64,000 nt of DNA, from assembly GCF_003355475.1 (NCBI RefSeq), contig NZ_CP031356.1, positions 2,604,001 through 2,668,000 of the forward strand, in the 5' to 3' direction. The notes below the pieces were generated by a model. The model did no database searches, was not told the origin of the DNA, and saw only the letters and a program-made list of their open reading frames with translations. How positions within the stretch are numbered: position 1 is the first letter of the stretch; each line of letters begins with the position of its first letter. Shown here piece after piece: positions 38,760 through 46,744 of the stretch. Source of the stretch: Brachybacterium saurashtrense. GTDB taxonomy: Bacteria; Actinomycetota; Actinomycetes; Actinomycetales; Dermabacteraceae. The translations under genes were made by a program, and so were the position numbers.

Positions 38760-38817
38760 CGGACCCTCACCGCCACAGCGCAGGCGTGGGGCGGGCGCGG
38801 ACCCTCACCGCCACAGC
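38760..38817. repeat. 20-bp direct repeat duplicating a gene end
   Basis: CGGACCCTCACCGCCACAGC occurs at 38760-38779 and again at 38798-38817, 38 bp apart. The second copy contains the final codons and stop of the minus-strand epimerase gene. Confidence 0.85.
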
Positions 38818-40178
38818 AGGTGCTGCAGCGCCGGGGTGAGCTCGGCATGGGCGGGCGCGAATCCGCTCGCCTCGAGACGGGCGGAGGAGACGCGCTGGTC
38901 GGTGCGGATCAGCTCGTCGGCGGCGGCGCCGCCCAGCACGGCCCGCGGCCCGAACGGCGGCACCGGCAGCAGGGCGGGCCGGTGCAGCACCGCGCCGAGG
39001 GCGCGGGCGAACTCGAGCGCGGTCACCGGCCGCGGGGCGACGGCGTTGACCGGACCGTCGAGGTCGGCGGTGAGCGCGGCGTGGGCGAACACGCGCACCA
39101 CGTCGTCCAGGGAGATCCAGGAGAGCATCGCCTCCGCGTCGGTGAGACGCCCGCCCATCCCGGCCAGGAACAGCGGCAGCTGCGGCAGCAGGGAGCCGCC
39201 CCCATCGCTGAGCGCCAGTCCGGTGCGCACGTGCGCCACCCGCACCCCGGCGCCGCGCGCGGCACGGGTGGAGCCCTCCCAGTCCCGCACCAGGTCCGCG
39301 AGGAAGCCCTCGCCGCCGGGATCCTCCTCGGTGAGCAGCTCACCGGGGCGCCGCGGGCCGTACAGCCCGATCGCGGAGGCCTGCACCAGCGCCGTGGGGC
39401 CGTCGCGCATCCCCGCGAGGGTGCGGGAGAGCAGCGAGGTGCCGTTCACGCGGGAGTCGCGGATCTCGCGCCGCGCGGAGCGGGTCCAGCGGGTGCCGAT
39501 CGAGCGACCGGCGAGGTTGACCACCACGTCCACGCCCTCGAGGTCGGCGGGATCCAGCTCGCCGCTGCGCGGGTCCCAGGAGATCTCCCCCTCGCCCACG
39601 CTGCTCTCCCTCACCATCCGCCGCACGGTGTGCCCGCCCGTCTCCAGCAGCGCGGCGAGCTGGGTGCCGATCAGCCCGGAGGAGCCGGTGATCGCGACGG
39701 TGCGACGCGGGAGGTGGGCGAACGCGTCATGGAAGGCGAGATCGTCGTGCAGCTGCCGGCTGCGGAAGGCCAGCAGGCGGCGCATCCGCGAGGCCGCGGC
39801 CGGCTCCAGCCGCTCCAGGCGGCGCGGCATCTCGATCTCGATGCGGTCGTGCACCAGCGTGCCGGAGCCGTCGGCCTCCAGCAGGTGCTCGTGCTGCCAG
39901 GTGCGCCACGGGCCGCGCACCTGCTGGTCCACGAAGCGCCCGGCCTGCGGGTCGTGCTCGGCGTGACGGAGGATCCAGTGCGGGCGCAGCAGATCCGGGA
40001 GCGCGGGCGGCCCCACCCGGGTGCCGACGAGGCGGCCGGCGCGCATCCCGCCCTCGCCCGGGGCGTCCATCGAGGCCAGCCCCGGCGGGGTGAGGCGCAC
40101 CAGGGCACCGGGACGGCCGTACCAGGCCTGCACCTCGGGCTGCGGGTGCCCCACCCGGTGCGTGGTCTCGATCCTCAT
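38805..40178 (-). CDS. TIGR01777 family epimerase with N-terminal SRPBCC-like domain
   Basis: This 457-aa protein has residues 1-155 resembling an SRPBCC/cyclase-like lipid-binding domain (HRVGHPQPEVQAWYGRPGAL, then VDQQVRGPWRTWQHEHLL). The remainder is an NAD-dependent epimerase/dehydratase: VAITGSSGLIGTQLAALLE Rossmann start, VDVVVNLAGRSIGTRW, SAIGLYGPRR and the DUF1731-type end. The closest named relatives are YfcH-like proteins, whose substrate is unknown. It is followed by a duplication of its own last 20 bases. The SRP RNA gene lies about 240 bp upstream on the same strand. Confidence 0.88.
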   Translation of the reverse strand: MRIETTHRVGHPQPEVQAWYGRPGALVRLTPPGLASMDAPGEGGMRAGRLVGTRVGPPALPDLLRPHWILRHAEHDPQAGRFVDQQVRGPWRTWQHEHLLEADGSGTLVHDRIEIEMPRRLERLEPAAASRMRRLLAFRSRQLHDDLAFHDAFAHLPRRTVAITGSSGLIGTQLAALLETGGHTVRRMVRESSVGEGEISWDPRSGELDPADLEGVDVVVNLAGRSIGTRWTRSARREIRDSRVNGTSLLSRTLAGMRDGPTALVQASAIGLYGPRRPGELLTEEDPGGEGFLADLVRDWEGSTRAARGAGVRVAHVRTGLALSDGGGSLLPQLPLFLAGMGGRLTDAEAMLSWISLDDVVRVFAHAALTADLDGPVNAVAPRPVTALEFARALGAVLHRPALLPVPPFGPRAVLGGAAADELIRTDQRVSSARLEASGFAPAHAELTPALQHLLWR

Positions 40179-40760
40179 CGTGGCTCCTGCCCTCGGGTGC
40201 TGTGCACGGCCACGCTACGCACCCGGCGAGCGGGAGGGAAGTGCCGGGCGGTCAGGGACGCGAGCGTTCTCCCGGGCGCCGCGGCGCCCCGCCGGCGAGC
40301 GTCGGCACCTCGTCGGTGCTGGCGCCGGATCGAGGTGCGGCGATCCCTCGGTCGGACCCTGCGGGCGCCCGCACCCCAGGCGTCCGCGCTCCAGGCGTCC
40401 GCCGTCCGGGCATGAGACGACCCCTCGTGCACCTGCCAGAGCTCACCTGCCCTTGCTGCCGTCAGGCCCTGGGGGAGTTCAGCAAGATGACACCGCACGA
40501 GGGGTCACCACGAGTGTAACGGGTCTGCGCGGCGGAGCCTGCACGGGGCAGGGGCGAGACAGCCCACATGCGGCGCCGACGGTCGACGCGACGAGCGTCC
40601 CCTCTGCGAGCCGCTAGGTCACGAGAACGCAACACGCTCCAGAACAGTCCGAACAGTGAGACGTCGTCGGGTAAGTTCTCCCCACACCCTCGGTGACCCA
40701 CGTCACCGGACTGCGACGCCGCTGTCGCCGTCGCGTCCCCATTCCCCTCAGGAGGCATTC
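40179..40760. other. Intergenic region carrying the SRP RNA gene
   Basis: Apart from the SRP RNA (40418-40507), this 580-bp stretch holds a small CAGGCGTCCGC direct repeat near 40378-40402, just downstream of the RNA, and the region upstream of the AGCS symporter. No protein gene is supported. Confidence 0.55.
40418..40507 (-). ncRNA. ffs: Signal recognition particle RNA (small bacterial type)
   Basis: The minus strand contains the apical SRP helix 8 signature, in order GCTGAACTCCCCCAGGGCC then TGACGGCAGCAAGGG, which binds the Ffh M domain. The two ends pair as a perfect 12-bp stem (40419-40430 with 40495-40506; arm GACCCCTCGTGC). A molecule of about 90 nt fits the small SRP RNA class of Actinobacteria. 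SRP RNA with Ffh targets nascent membrane proteins to the membrane. Exact 5' and 3' ends are estimated from the closing stem. Confidence 0.88.
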
Positions 40761-42338
40761 ATGACCTTCGCCGACATGATCGACGCCGTCAACGGCGTCG
40801 TCTGGGCGCTCCCGCTGGTCGGGCTGTGCCTGCTCGCCGGCCTCTACTTCTCGATCCGCACGAAGTTCGTCCAGGTCTCCGGCCTGCCGGACATGGTCAA
40901 GCAGCTGTTCGGCGGCGAGAAGTCCACCGACGGCACGTCGTCGTTCCAGTCGCTGATGATGTCGCTCGCCAACCGCGTGGGCATGGGCAACATCGGCGGT
41001 GTCGCCACCGCCATCGCCTTCGGCGGCCCCGGCGCCGTGTTCTGGATGTGGACGGTCGCCTTCCTCGGTGCCGCCACCTCCTTCATCGAGTCCACCCTCG
41101 GCCAGATCTACAAGGAGAAGGATCCGGACACCGGCGAGTACCGCGGCGGCCCGGCCTACTACTTCGAGAAGGCCTACAGCCACAAGGCCAAGGCCCTCTC
41201 CCTCGTGTACGGCATCCTGTTCGCCGCCGTCACCGTGATGGCGATGAGCTTCTTCCTCCCCGGCGTGCAGGCCAACGGCATGGCCTCCGCGATCAACCTC
41301 GCCTGGGGCTTCCCCACCTGGGGCGTCGCGATCCTGCTGGTGATCGCGCTGGCCTTCATCGTGATCGGCGGCGTGAAGCGCATCGCCGCCTTCGCCGCGT
41401 TCGTGGTGCCGCCGATGGCGATCCTGTACATCATCGCGGCGCTGGCCGTGTTCTTCGTGAACTTCGACCAGATCCCCCACGTGTTCGGCCAGATCTTCTC
41501 CAGCGCCTTCGGCGCCAACGCGGTGTACGGCGCGATCATCGGCCTCGCCATCAAGTGGGGCGTGCAGCGCGGCATCTACTCCAACGAGGCCGGCCAGGGC
41601 ACCGGCCCCCACCACGCCGCCGCCGCCGAGGTGTCCCACCCGGCCAAGCAGGGCCTCGTGCAGGCGTTCTCGGTGTACATCGACACCCTGTTCGTGTGCA
41701 CCGCCACCGCGTTCATCATCATCTCGACGGACATGTACTCGGTGTTCGAGAACGAGACGTTCCCCGGCCCGACCCTCTACACCGGCACCATCGGCACCGA
41801 CGTGGAGCCCGGCCCCGGCTTCGTGCAGAACGGCTTCGACACCCTCGCCCCCGGCATCGGCCTGGGCTCCAGCTTCGTGGCGATCGCGCTGACGTTCTTC
41901 GCCTTCACCACGATCGTGGCCTACTACTACATGGCCGAGGTGAACCTCTCCTACCTCACCCGCAAGATCAAGAACGGCGTGGTGCGCCGCGGCCTGCTGC
42001 GCCTGCTGCAGGGCCTGCTGCTGGTCTCGGTGGCGTACGGCGCGATCAACACCGCGGGCTCCGCCTGGGGCCTGGGCGACATCGGCGTGGGCTCGATGGC
42101 CTGGCTGAACATCGTCGGCATCCTCCTGCTCCAGGTCCCCGCGCTGAAGGCACTGAAGGACTACCGGGCGCAGAAGAAGGCCGGCAAGGATCCGCAGTTC
42201 GATCCGCGACCCCTCGGGATCGCGAACGCCGAGTTCTGGGAGCTGCGGGCCGACGGGAAGGTCCGCCAGGGCCAGACCGGCGAGGAGCTCGCCGCCGAGA
42301 CCGGCGAGAACCCGATCACTCCCCCGCCGCGCTCCTGA
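40761..42338 (+). CDS. Alanine/glycine:cation symporter (AGCS family)
   Basis: This 525-aa sodium- or proton-coupled amino acid importer has about 10-11 transmembrane segments. Hallmarks are LVGLCLLAGLYFSIRTKFVQ at the start, MSLANRVGMGNIGGVATAIAFGGPGAVFWMW, and RGIYSNEAGQGTGPHHAAAAE. The C-terminal 45 residues are hydrophilic. AGGAGG lies 7 nt before the ATG. A very strong symmetric hairpin follows the gene. Likely substrates are alanine and/or glycine. Confidence 0.93.
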   Translation: MTFADMIDAVNGVVWALPLVGLCLLAGLYFSIRTKFVQVSGLPDMVKQLFGGEKSTDGTSSFQSLMMSLANRVGMGNIGGVATAIAFGGPGAVFWMWTVAFLGAATSFIESTLGQIYKEKDPDTGEYRGGPAYYFEKAYSHKAKALSLVYGILFAAVTVMAMSFFLPGVQANGMASAINLAWGFPTWGVAILLVIALAFIVIGGVKRIAAFAAFVVPPMAILYIIAALAVFFVNFDQIPHVFGQIFSSAFGANAVYGAIIGLAIKWGVQRGIYSNEAGQGTGPHHAAAAEVSHPAKQGLVQAFSVYIDTLFVCTATAFIIISTDMYSVFENETFPGPTLYTGTIGTDVEPGPGFVQNGFDTLAPGIGLGSSFVAIALTFFAFTTIVAYYYMAEVNLSYLTRKIKNGVVRRGLLRLLQGLLLVSVAYGAINTAGSAWGLGDIGVGSMAWLNIVGILLLQVPALKALKDYRAQKKAGKDPQFDPRPLGIANAEFWELRADGKVRQGQTGEELAAETGENPITPPPRS

Positions 42339-42380
42339 CAGTCCGCGTCGCGACAGCGACAGCAGGGCCACAGCAGGACC

Positions 42381-42431
42381 ACAGCGGAATGCCCCGCCCC
42401 CGAGATCCTCGGGGGCGGGGCATTCCGCTGT
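42381..42431. terminator. Bidirectional terminator, perfect 24-bp stem
   Basis: The arms 42381-42404 and 42408-42431 are perfectly complementary around a 3-base ATC loop (arm begins ACAGCGGAATGCCCCGCCCC). The hairpin sits between the convergent symporter and aldo/keto reductase genes and should stop transcription from both sides. Confidence 0.88.
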
Positions 42432-42509
42432 GCACGGCGGGCCGTCAGGCCAGGCCGTGTGGCCGGACTCCCGAGCCAGGCGGTCGGGCCGGGCCTCGTG
42501 GCCGGACCC

Positions 42510-43514
42510 TCAGGCCAGGCGGTGCGCCGGGGACTGGGTCTTCGTCGGGTCGGTCTCGGGCAGATCGCCGAGCACCTCGTCGATGCGGGCCTTCACGTCG
42601 GCGTCGAGGGTGACCCCGGCGGCCTTGACGTTCTCGGTGACCTGCTCGGGGCGGGAGGCGCCGATGATCGCGCCGGCCACGTTGTCGTTGCTGAGCACCC
42701 AGGCGACGGCCAGCTGCGCCGGGGTGAGGCCCAGCTCCTCGGCGATCGGGAGCAGGCCCTGCACGGCGGTGAGCACCTCGTCGTTCAGGAAGCGCTTGAT
42801 CATGTCCGCGCCGCCCTTCTCGTCCCGGGCGCGGGAGCCCTCGGGCGCCTCGGCCCCGGGCGTGTACTTGCCGGTGAGGATGCCCTGGGCGACCGGGGAC
42901 CACACTATCTGGGAGATTCCCAGCTCGCGGGAGGTGGGCACCACGCGCTCCTCGATCACGCGCCAGAGCATCGAGTACTGGGGCTGGTTGGAGATCAGCT
43001 GGATGCCGAGCTCGCGGGCGAGCTGATGCCCGGCGCGCAGCTGGTCCGCGTTCCACTCGGAGACGCCGATGTACAGGGCCTTGCCGGAGTGGACCACGTC
43101 GGCGAACGCCTGCATGGTCTCCTCGAGCGGGGTGGCGTCGTCGTAGCGGTGCGCCTGGTAGAGGTCCACGTAGTCCGTCTGCAGGCGGCGCAGCGAGGCG
43201 TCGATCGACTCGCGGATGTGCTTGCGGGACAGGCCGGTGTCGTTGTGCCCCTTGGGGCCGGTGGGGAAGTACACCTTGGTGAGGATCTCGAGCGATTCGC
43301 GACGCTCGCCCTTCAGCGCCTCGCCGAGCACCACCTCGGCGGCGGTGTTGGCGTAGGTGTCGGCGGTGTCGAAGGTGGAGATGCCGGAGTCGAGGGCGGC
43401 ACGCACGCAGGCGCGGGCGCGGTCGTCCTCGACCTGGGAGGCGTGGGTGAGCCAGTTGCCGTAGATGATCTCGCTGATCTTGAGGCCGGAGCGGCCGAGG
43501 TGGCGATGTTCCAT
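42510..43514 (-). CDS. Aldo/keto reductase
   Basis: This 334-aa NADPH-dependent oxidoreductase belongs to the beta-subunit/YghZ-like branch. HLGRSGLKISEIIYGNWL starts the barrel. The catalytic Asp and Tyr lie in GISTFDTADTYANTAAEVVLG, and the Lys in VYFPTGPKGHNDTG or nearby. The substrate histidine region is DYVDLYQAHRYDDATPLEET, with the cofactor-binding end GASRPEQVTENVKA. MEHRHLGRSG is the usual family start, so the ATG at 43514 was chosen over the GTG at 43523. The physiological substrate is unknown. Confidence 0.88.
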   Translation of the reverse strand: MEHRHLGRSGLKISEIIYGNWLTHASQVEDDRARACVRAALDSGISTFDTADTYANTAAEVVLGEALKGERRESLEILTKVYFPTGPKGHNDTGLSRKHIRESIDASLRRLQTDYVDLYQAHRYDDATPLEETMQAFADVVHSGKALYIGVSEWNADQLRAGHQLARELGIQLISNQPQYSMLWRVIEERVVPTSRELGISQIVWSPVAQGILTGKYTPGAEAPEGSRARDEKGGADMIKRFLNDEVLTAVQGLLPIAEELGLTPAQLAVAWVLSNDNVAGAIIGASRPEQVTENVKAAGVTLDADVKARIDEVLGDLPETDPTKTQSPAHRLA

Positions 43515-43627
43515 GCTCTCCACCCGATGCCTGGCGCGCGAGGACTATCCTGGTGGCCCATGTCACACATCCGTCGCCGCGGCCCGGCGGGACCGTCGCC
43601 GCCGGGAGCGCACGGGAGGAGACGATC

Positions 43628-44188
43628 ATGACCGACACCTCCACCGCCCCTGCCCCTCGGCCCGGGCGATCCGCCACGCCCGCCCCGCAGCCAGGGCAGC
43701 CGCCGGCGGCGCAGCCCGGGCAGCCATCTGCACCGGCACCGCAGCCCGGCCAGCCGCCCGCGCCGCCGCTCCCGGAGCCCACCAGTGCGGACGACGTCCT
43801 GGAGATGGAGCCGACCGTCGAGGGCGAGGACTTCTCCCGCGTCGCCTTCACCCGGGCGGCCCTGACGCAGATCCAGCGGCTGATCGACCGCAACGGCCCG
43901 CTGATGTTCCACCAGTCCGGCGGCTGCTGCGACGGCTCCTCCCCCATGTGCTTCCCTGCGGGCGACTTCCTCACGGGCGATGCCGACGTGCGCATGGGAC
44001 ACGTCGAGGTGCCGCTGCCCGACGGCTCCACCAGCCCGCTCGACTTCTGGATGAGTCGCGAGCAGTTCGCCTACTGGCGCCACACGCACCTGACCATCGA
44101 CCTGGTCGACGGCCGCGGCGGCGGCTTCAGCCTCGAATCGCCCGACGGGAAGAGGTTCCTCACCCGCTCGCGCATGCTGGAGGACTGA
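43628..44188 (+). CDS. DUF779 domain protein
   Basis: This 186-aa protein's conserved half (residues about 70-186) has the DUF779 signature MFHQSGGCCDGSSPMCF followed by MGHVEVPL and FWMSREQFAYWRHTHLTIDLV. DUF779 proteins are often encoded beside aldehyde dehydrogenases and may help with metal or cysteine chemistry; no such neighbour is present here. The first 55 residues are a Pro/Gln-rich repeat (PQPGQPPA units). A TATCCT -10-like element is at 43546-43551, upstream in the gap from the divergent aldo/keto reductase. Confidence 0.75.
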   Translation: MTDTSTAPAPRPGRSATPAPQPGQPPAAQPGQPSAPAPQPGQPPAPPLPEPTSADDVLEMEPTVEGEDFSRVAFTRAALTQIQRLIDRNGPLMFHQSGGCCDGSSPMCFPAGDFLTGDADVRMGHVEVPLPDGSTSPLDFWMSREQFAYWRHTHLTIDLVDGRGGGFSLESPDGKRFLTRSRMLED

Positions 44189-44192
44189 GCGC

Positions 44193-44945
44193 TCACGCCG
44201 CCGCTTCCGGCGCCTGCCCCACTGCCGCGGGGTTCGACAGGGCCAGGTCCACGTCGCCGTAGAGGAGCTCCAGCGGGTCCCGCCCGGCGTATCGCCCGCG
44301 CTGCCGGTGGAGGAACCGCATCGAGTGCATCGTCTCGCACAGGCCCCGCACCCGGCTCTCGGGAGGGAGGCGCAGCGTGCGCAGATCCCTCGAGACCCAC
44401 CGTGCGGGTCGCATCTGCTGCAGCGCGGGGCCGACGTCCTCCTGCTCGAGCCGCCACAGCAGCGCGAGCATCTCGGTGTCGGTGAGGTCCGGGGCGATCT
44501 CCCACAGGGTGCCGAAGGCGTGGGAGACGGGCAGCCCCTCGAGCTCGACGCTGCCGCGCGACCACCCCTGATGCATCACGGTGTGCGCCGCCGCGCGGCG
44601 CCGTCGGCCGTTGACGAACCGCAGATGGATCTGCCGTCCCCGTCGCCACCGCATGCGCGACGGCAGCGGGAAGCCCCACAGGATCGCCGCGGTGTCATGG
44701 CTGATCACCGCGGTGGGCCACTGCTCGGCGAGCGCCACCCGGCAGATCTCCCGCAGCGTGGCGGGGTGCGCGGTGGGCGTGTGCCATCCCGGCAGCACGG
44801 CCGTGAACTCGTCGGAGGCCAGCCGTCGCGGATGGACGCCCTGCGCGATCAGGGCGGAGCGGTGCAACACGGAGCCCGGCGGCGGCGAGAACTGCGGCGG
44901 TCGTGATGCGGACCGCGGCGATCGCGATGGAGGCGGTGGAGACAT
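44193..44945 (-). CDS. AbiEi-like protein lacking the DUF559 nuclease domain
   Basis: This 250-aa protein's N-terminal 130 residues match the start of the DUF559 protein at 8813-9976. Shared patterns include LHRxxxxxxGVxxxRL, a Gly-x-x-Thr-Pro motif and VISHDTAAILWGFPLP versus VISHGTAAALMGIPLP. The C-terminal part (LTDTEMLALLWRLEQEDVG, then PLELLYGDVDLALSNPAA) has no nuclease motif. It may be a truncated or regulatory relative. The ATG at 44945 was chosen because upstream in-frame codons run into non-coding repeats. It ends 4 bp after the convergent DUF779 gene stop. Confidence 0.65.
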   Translation of the reverse strand: MSPPPPSRSPRSASRPPQFSPPPGSVLHRSALIAQGVHPRRLASDEFTAVLPGWHTPTAHPATLREICRVALAEQWPTAVISHDTAAILWGFPLPSRMRWRRGRQIHLRFVNGRRRRAAAHTVMHQGWSRGSVELEGLPVSHAFGTLWEIAPDLTDTEMLALLWRLEQEDVGPALQQMRPARWVSRDLRTLRLPPESRVRGLCETMHSMRFLHRQRGRYAGRDPLELLYGDVDLALSNPAAVGQAPEAAA

Positions 44946-45334
44946 GGCGGCGACGCTACGCGGCACCGAGGGGCTCTGAGTCGCCCGGGCCGCCGGCGGT
45001 GGACACCACGCCCCCACTCCCCCTCCCCAGCACTCTGCACAGGCGCGTTCTCCCAGGTGAGGGCTTCCTGCGGGCGCCCTCTCCCCCACACTCTACGCAG
45101 GCGCGTTCTCCCAGGTGAGGGCTTCCTGCGGGCGCCCTTGCACGCGTGGCACCTTTTCGTCCACACCCCGGCACGGTGCGCTTCGCGACGACGCACGTCG
45201 ACCCTCACCTCCGCATGGAACGTTTTCCGACCATCCGTGCAAGTCTCTCGCACCCCTACCTGACCTGCGGTGATGGAAGCCGCCCACAACGCCTCCTGCC
45301 GCGCACGCCGCCATCGCCGACCGCGGACGCGCCC
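44946..45334. other. Non-coding region with a 40-bp direct repeat
   Basis: These 389 bp upstream of the AbiEi-like gene hold the direct repeat described separately and somewhat AT-richer sequence around 45170-45250. I see no credible gene. Promoters for the AbiEi-like gene probably lie here. Confidence 0.55.
45031..45138. repeat. 40-bp perfect direct repeat, 58-bp period
   Basis: The 40 bp at 45041-45080 recur identically at 45099-45138 (beginning AGGCGCGTTCTCCCAGGTGA). The preceding ten bases are also similar (CACTCTGCAC and CACTCTACGC). The repeat lies about 100 bp upstream of the AbiEi-like gene start. Confidence 0.92.
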
Positions 45335-46012
45335 TCACGCCCCCTCGGCCGGGCGCTGCCCGGCCCGACCCATGGACACCTCGCGCTGCGCCATCAGCCG
45401 CAGTGCGGAGAGCACGGGCTCGACCATCACGGTGCCCACGACCACGCGACGCACCGCCTCGGCCGCCCCAACAGGGACCGCCTCCACATCGACCTCGGCC
45501 ACCTCCTCCATCGCCCGGGCATAGCGGTGCAGGTCCGCCTCGTCGAGCGCGACCCCAGCCTGCTCGCAGGCCTCCCACGCACGGTCGAGCCGGCCCACCA
45601 GGAGGTCCTCGGGGAAGGTGCGCCAGCCGTGCCCCTCGGCCCACTCGCGGGCGCGGGACCCCTCCCCGTCGGCGCACTCCTGGTCGGCGCGCCCCCCGTC
45701 CGCGCGCTCCTGGTCTCGTTCGAGGTCTCGTGAGTGCCCACCCAGCAGGGCGTCCTGGGCCGTGGCGAGGACGTCGAGACGCGCTGGCTCCGGCGCGTCG
45801 ATCACCGCGACGACGCGCTGCACCGCCGCGATGCCCAGCCCGCCCACATCGGTGAGCGCCCGCACCAGCAGGGCCCGCTCGACGTGGGAGTCGTCGTACT
45901 CGGCGGCGGTGCGCGAGGTGCGACGGCCCGACGGCATGAGGCCCTCGCGCAGGTAGTACTTCAGGGTCCCGACGGGCAGGCCGGTCCGCGCGGAGAGCTT
46001 CGAGATCTTCAT
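45335..46012 (-). CDS. MerR-family transcriptional regulator
   Basis: This 225-aa protein has a MerR winged helix at residues 1-70 (MKISKLSARTGLPVGTLKYY, LREGLMPSGRRTSRTAAEYD). A Glu/Arg-rich coiled region follows, and a C-terminal domain (EWAEGHGWRTFPEDLLVGRL, RYARAMEEVAEVDVEAVPVG) is likely to bind an effector. The ATG at 46012 is the normal MerR start. It is divergent from the DUF4188 gene, with a palindromic element and a long-spacer promoter between them, so regulation of that neighbour is likely. Confidence 0.85.
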   Translation of the reverse strand: MKISKLSARTGLPVGTLKYYLREGLMPSGRRTSRTAAEYDDSHVERALLVRALTDVGGLGIAAVQRVVAVIDAPEPARLDVLATAQDALLGGHSRDLERDQERADGGRADQECADGEGSRAREWAEGHGWRTFPEDLLVGRLDRAWEACEQAGVALDEADLHRYARAMEEVAEVDVEAVPVGAAEAVRRVVVGTVMVEPVLSALRLMAQREVSMGRAGQRPAEGA

Positions 46013-46108
46013 GCCGCCCGCTCCCGTTCCCGTTCCAGGTCCCGACCCCGGCCCTGTTCCGATCGTCCATCGGCGACCGCACGGTCGCCTGCCCGAGCAC
46101 GATAGCCC

Positions 46109-46154
46109 TTGACCTCCGCACCTCCGCGCCCCACTATTAGAAAGTACCACTTTC
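46109..46154 (+). promoter_or_regulatory. Candidate MerR-type promoter and operator
   Basis: TTGACC (46109-46114) and TATTAG (46135-46140) are 20 bp apart, the long spacing typical of MerR-controlled promoters. GAAAGT-ACC-ACTTTC (46140-46154) forms a perfect 6-bp inverted repeat next to the -10. The DUF4188 gene starts at 46174. Confidence 0.55.
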
Positions 46155-46173
46155 CAGTTGAGTCGAGGATCCC

Positions 46174-46674
46174 ATGCACCGCGCCGCCTACCTCACCCAC
46201 GCCCCCGTCGACGAGCTCGTGGTGTTCCACATCGGCATGACCGTGCACCAGCCCTGGCGGCCCGATCTGTGGATGCCGGTCGCGGCCGCGATGCCGCGGA
46301 TGCTCCGTGAGCTGTACCGCTCCAAGGCCGCCCACGCGCGCGGCCAGGCCGACGACCTGGGCTTCCTCAGCGCGCACACGCTCATGGGCGGCACCGGGCC
46401 CTGGGTGGTGCAGTACTGGAAGAGCACCGCGCACCTCTACACGTACGCCCGGATGACCTCCGGCGAGCACCTGCCCGCCTGGCGGGCGTTCAACGTCGCG
46501 GCCCGGAAGCACCCCGGCGCCGTGGGCATCTGGCACGAGACCTACGCCGTCCCTGCCGAGAACATCGAGACGATCTACGGCAACGGCGCGGAGCTGGGGC
46601 TGGCCAAGGCCGTCGGCTCGCAGCCGCTCACCGCCCGCGGCCGCACCGCACGGGAGCGCCTCGGCACGCGCTGA
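46174..46674 (+). CDS. DUF4188 domain protein (monooxygenase-like)
   Basis: This 166-aa protein matches the DUF4188 family, a ferredoxin-like fold related to phenylacetaldoxime dehydratase and small monooxygenases. It shows VVFHIGMTVHQPWRPDLWMP, GFLSAHTLMGGTGPWVVQYW, RKHPGAVGIWHETY and AENIETIYGNGAELGLAKA. Function is unknown; members commonly pair with a MerR- or TetR-family regulator, as here. It is soluble and cytoplasmic by appearance. Confidence 0.8.
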   Translation: MHRAAYLTHAPVDELVVFHIGMTVHQPWRPDLWMPVAAAMPRMLRELYRSKAAHARGQADDLGFLSAHTLMGGTGPWVVQYWKSTAHLYTYARMTSGEHLPAWRAFNVAARKHPGAVGIWHETYAVPAENIETIYGNGAELGLAKAVGSQPLTARGRTARERLGTR

Positions 46675-46744
46675 GGCGCTCCTCAGGGTGCTCGGCACGC
46701 ACTGAGGTCCGCTCAGGGGCGCTCGACACCCGCTGGGGCGCCGC

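Noticed and set aside
40175-40498. Small minus-strand protein overlapping the SRP RNA
   Set aside because: The frame runs through the SRP RNA stem and signature; the RNA gene accounts for the sequence and the peptide is compositional.
42381-42431. Third dispersed palindrome family
   Set aside because: The perfect hairpin lies between convergent genes with a 3-base loop and has no second copy in the window; a bidirectional terminator explains it.
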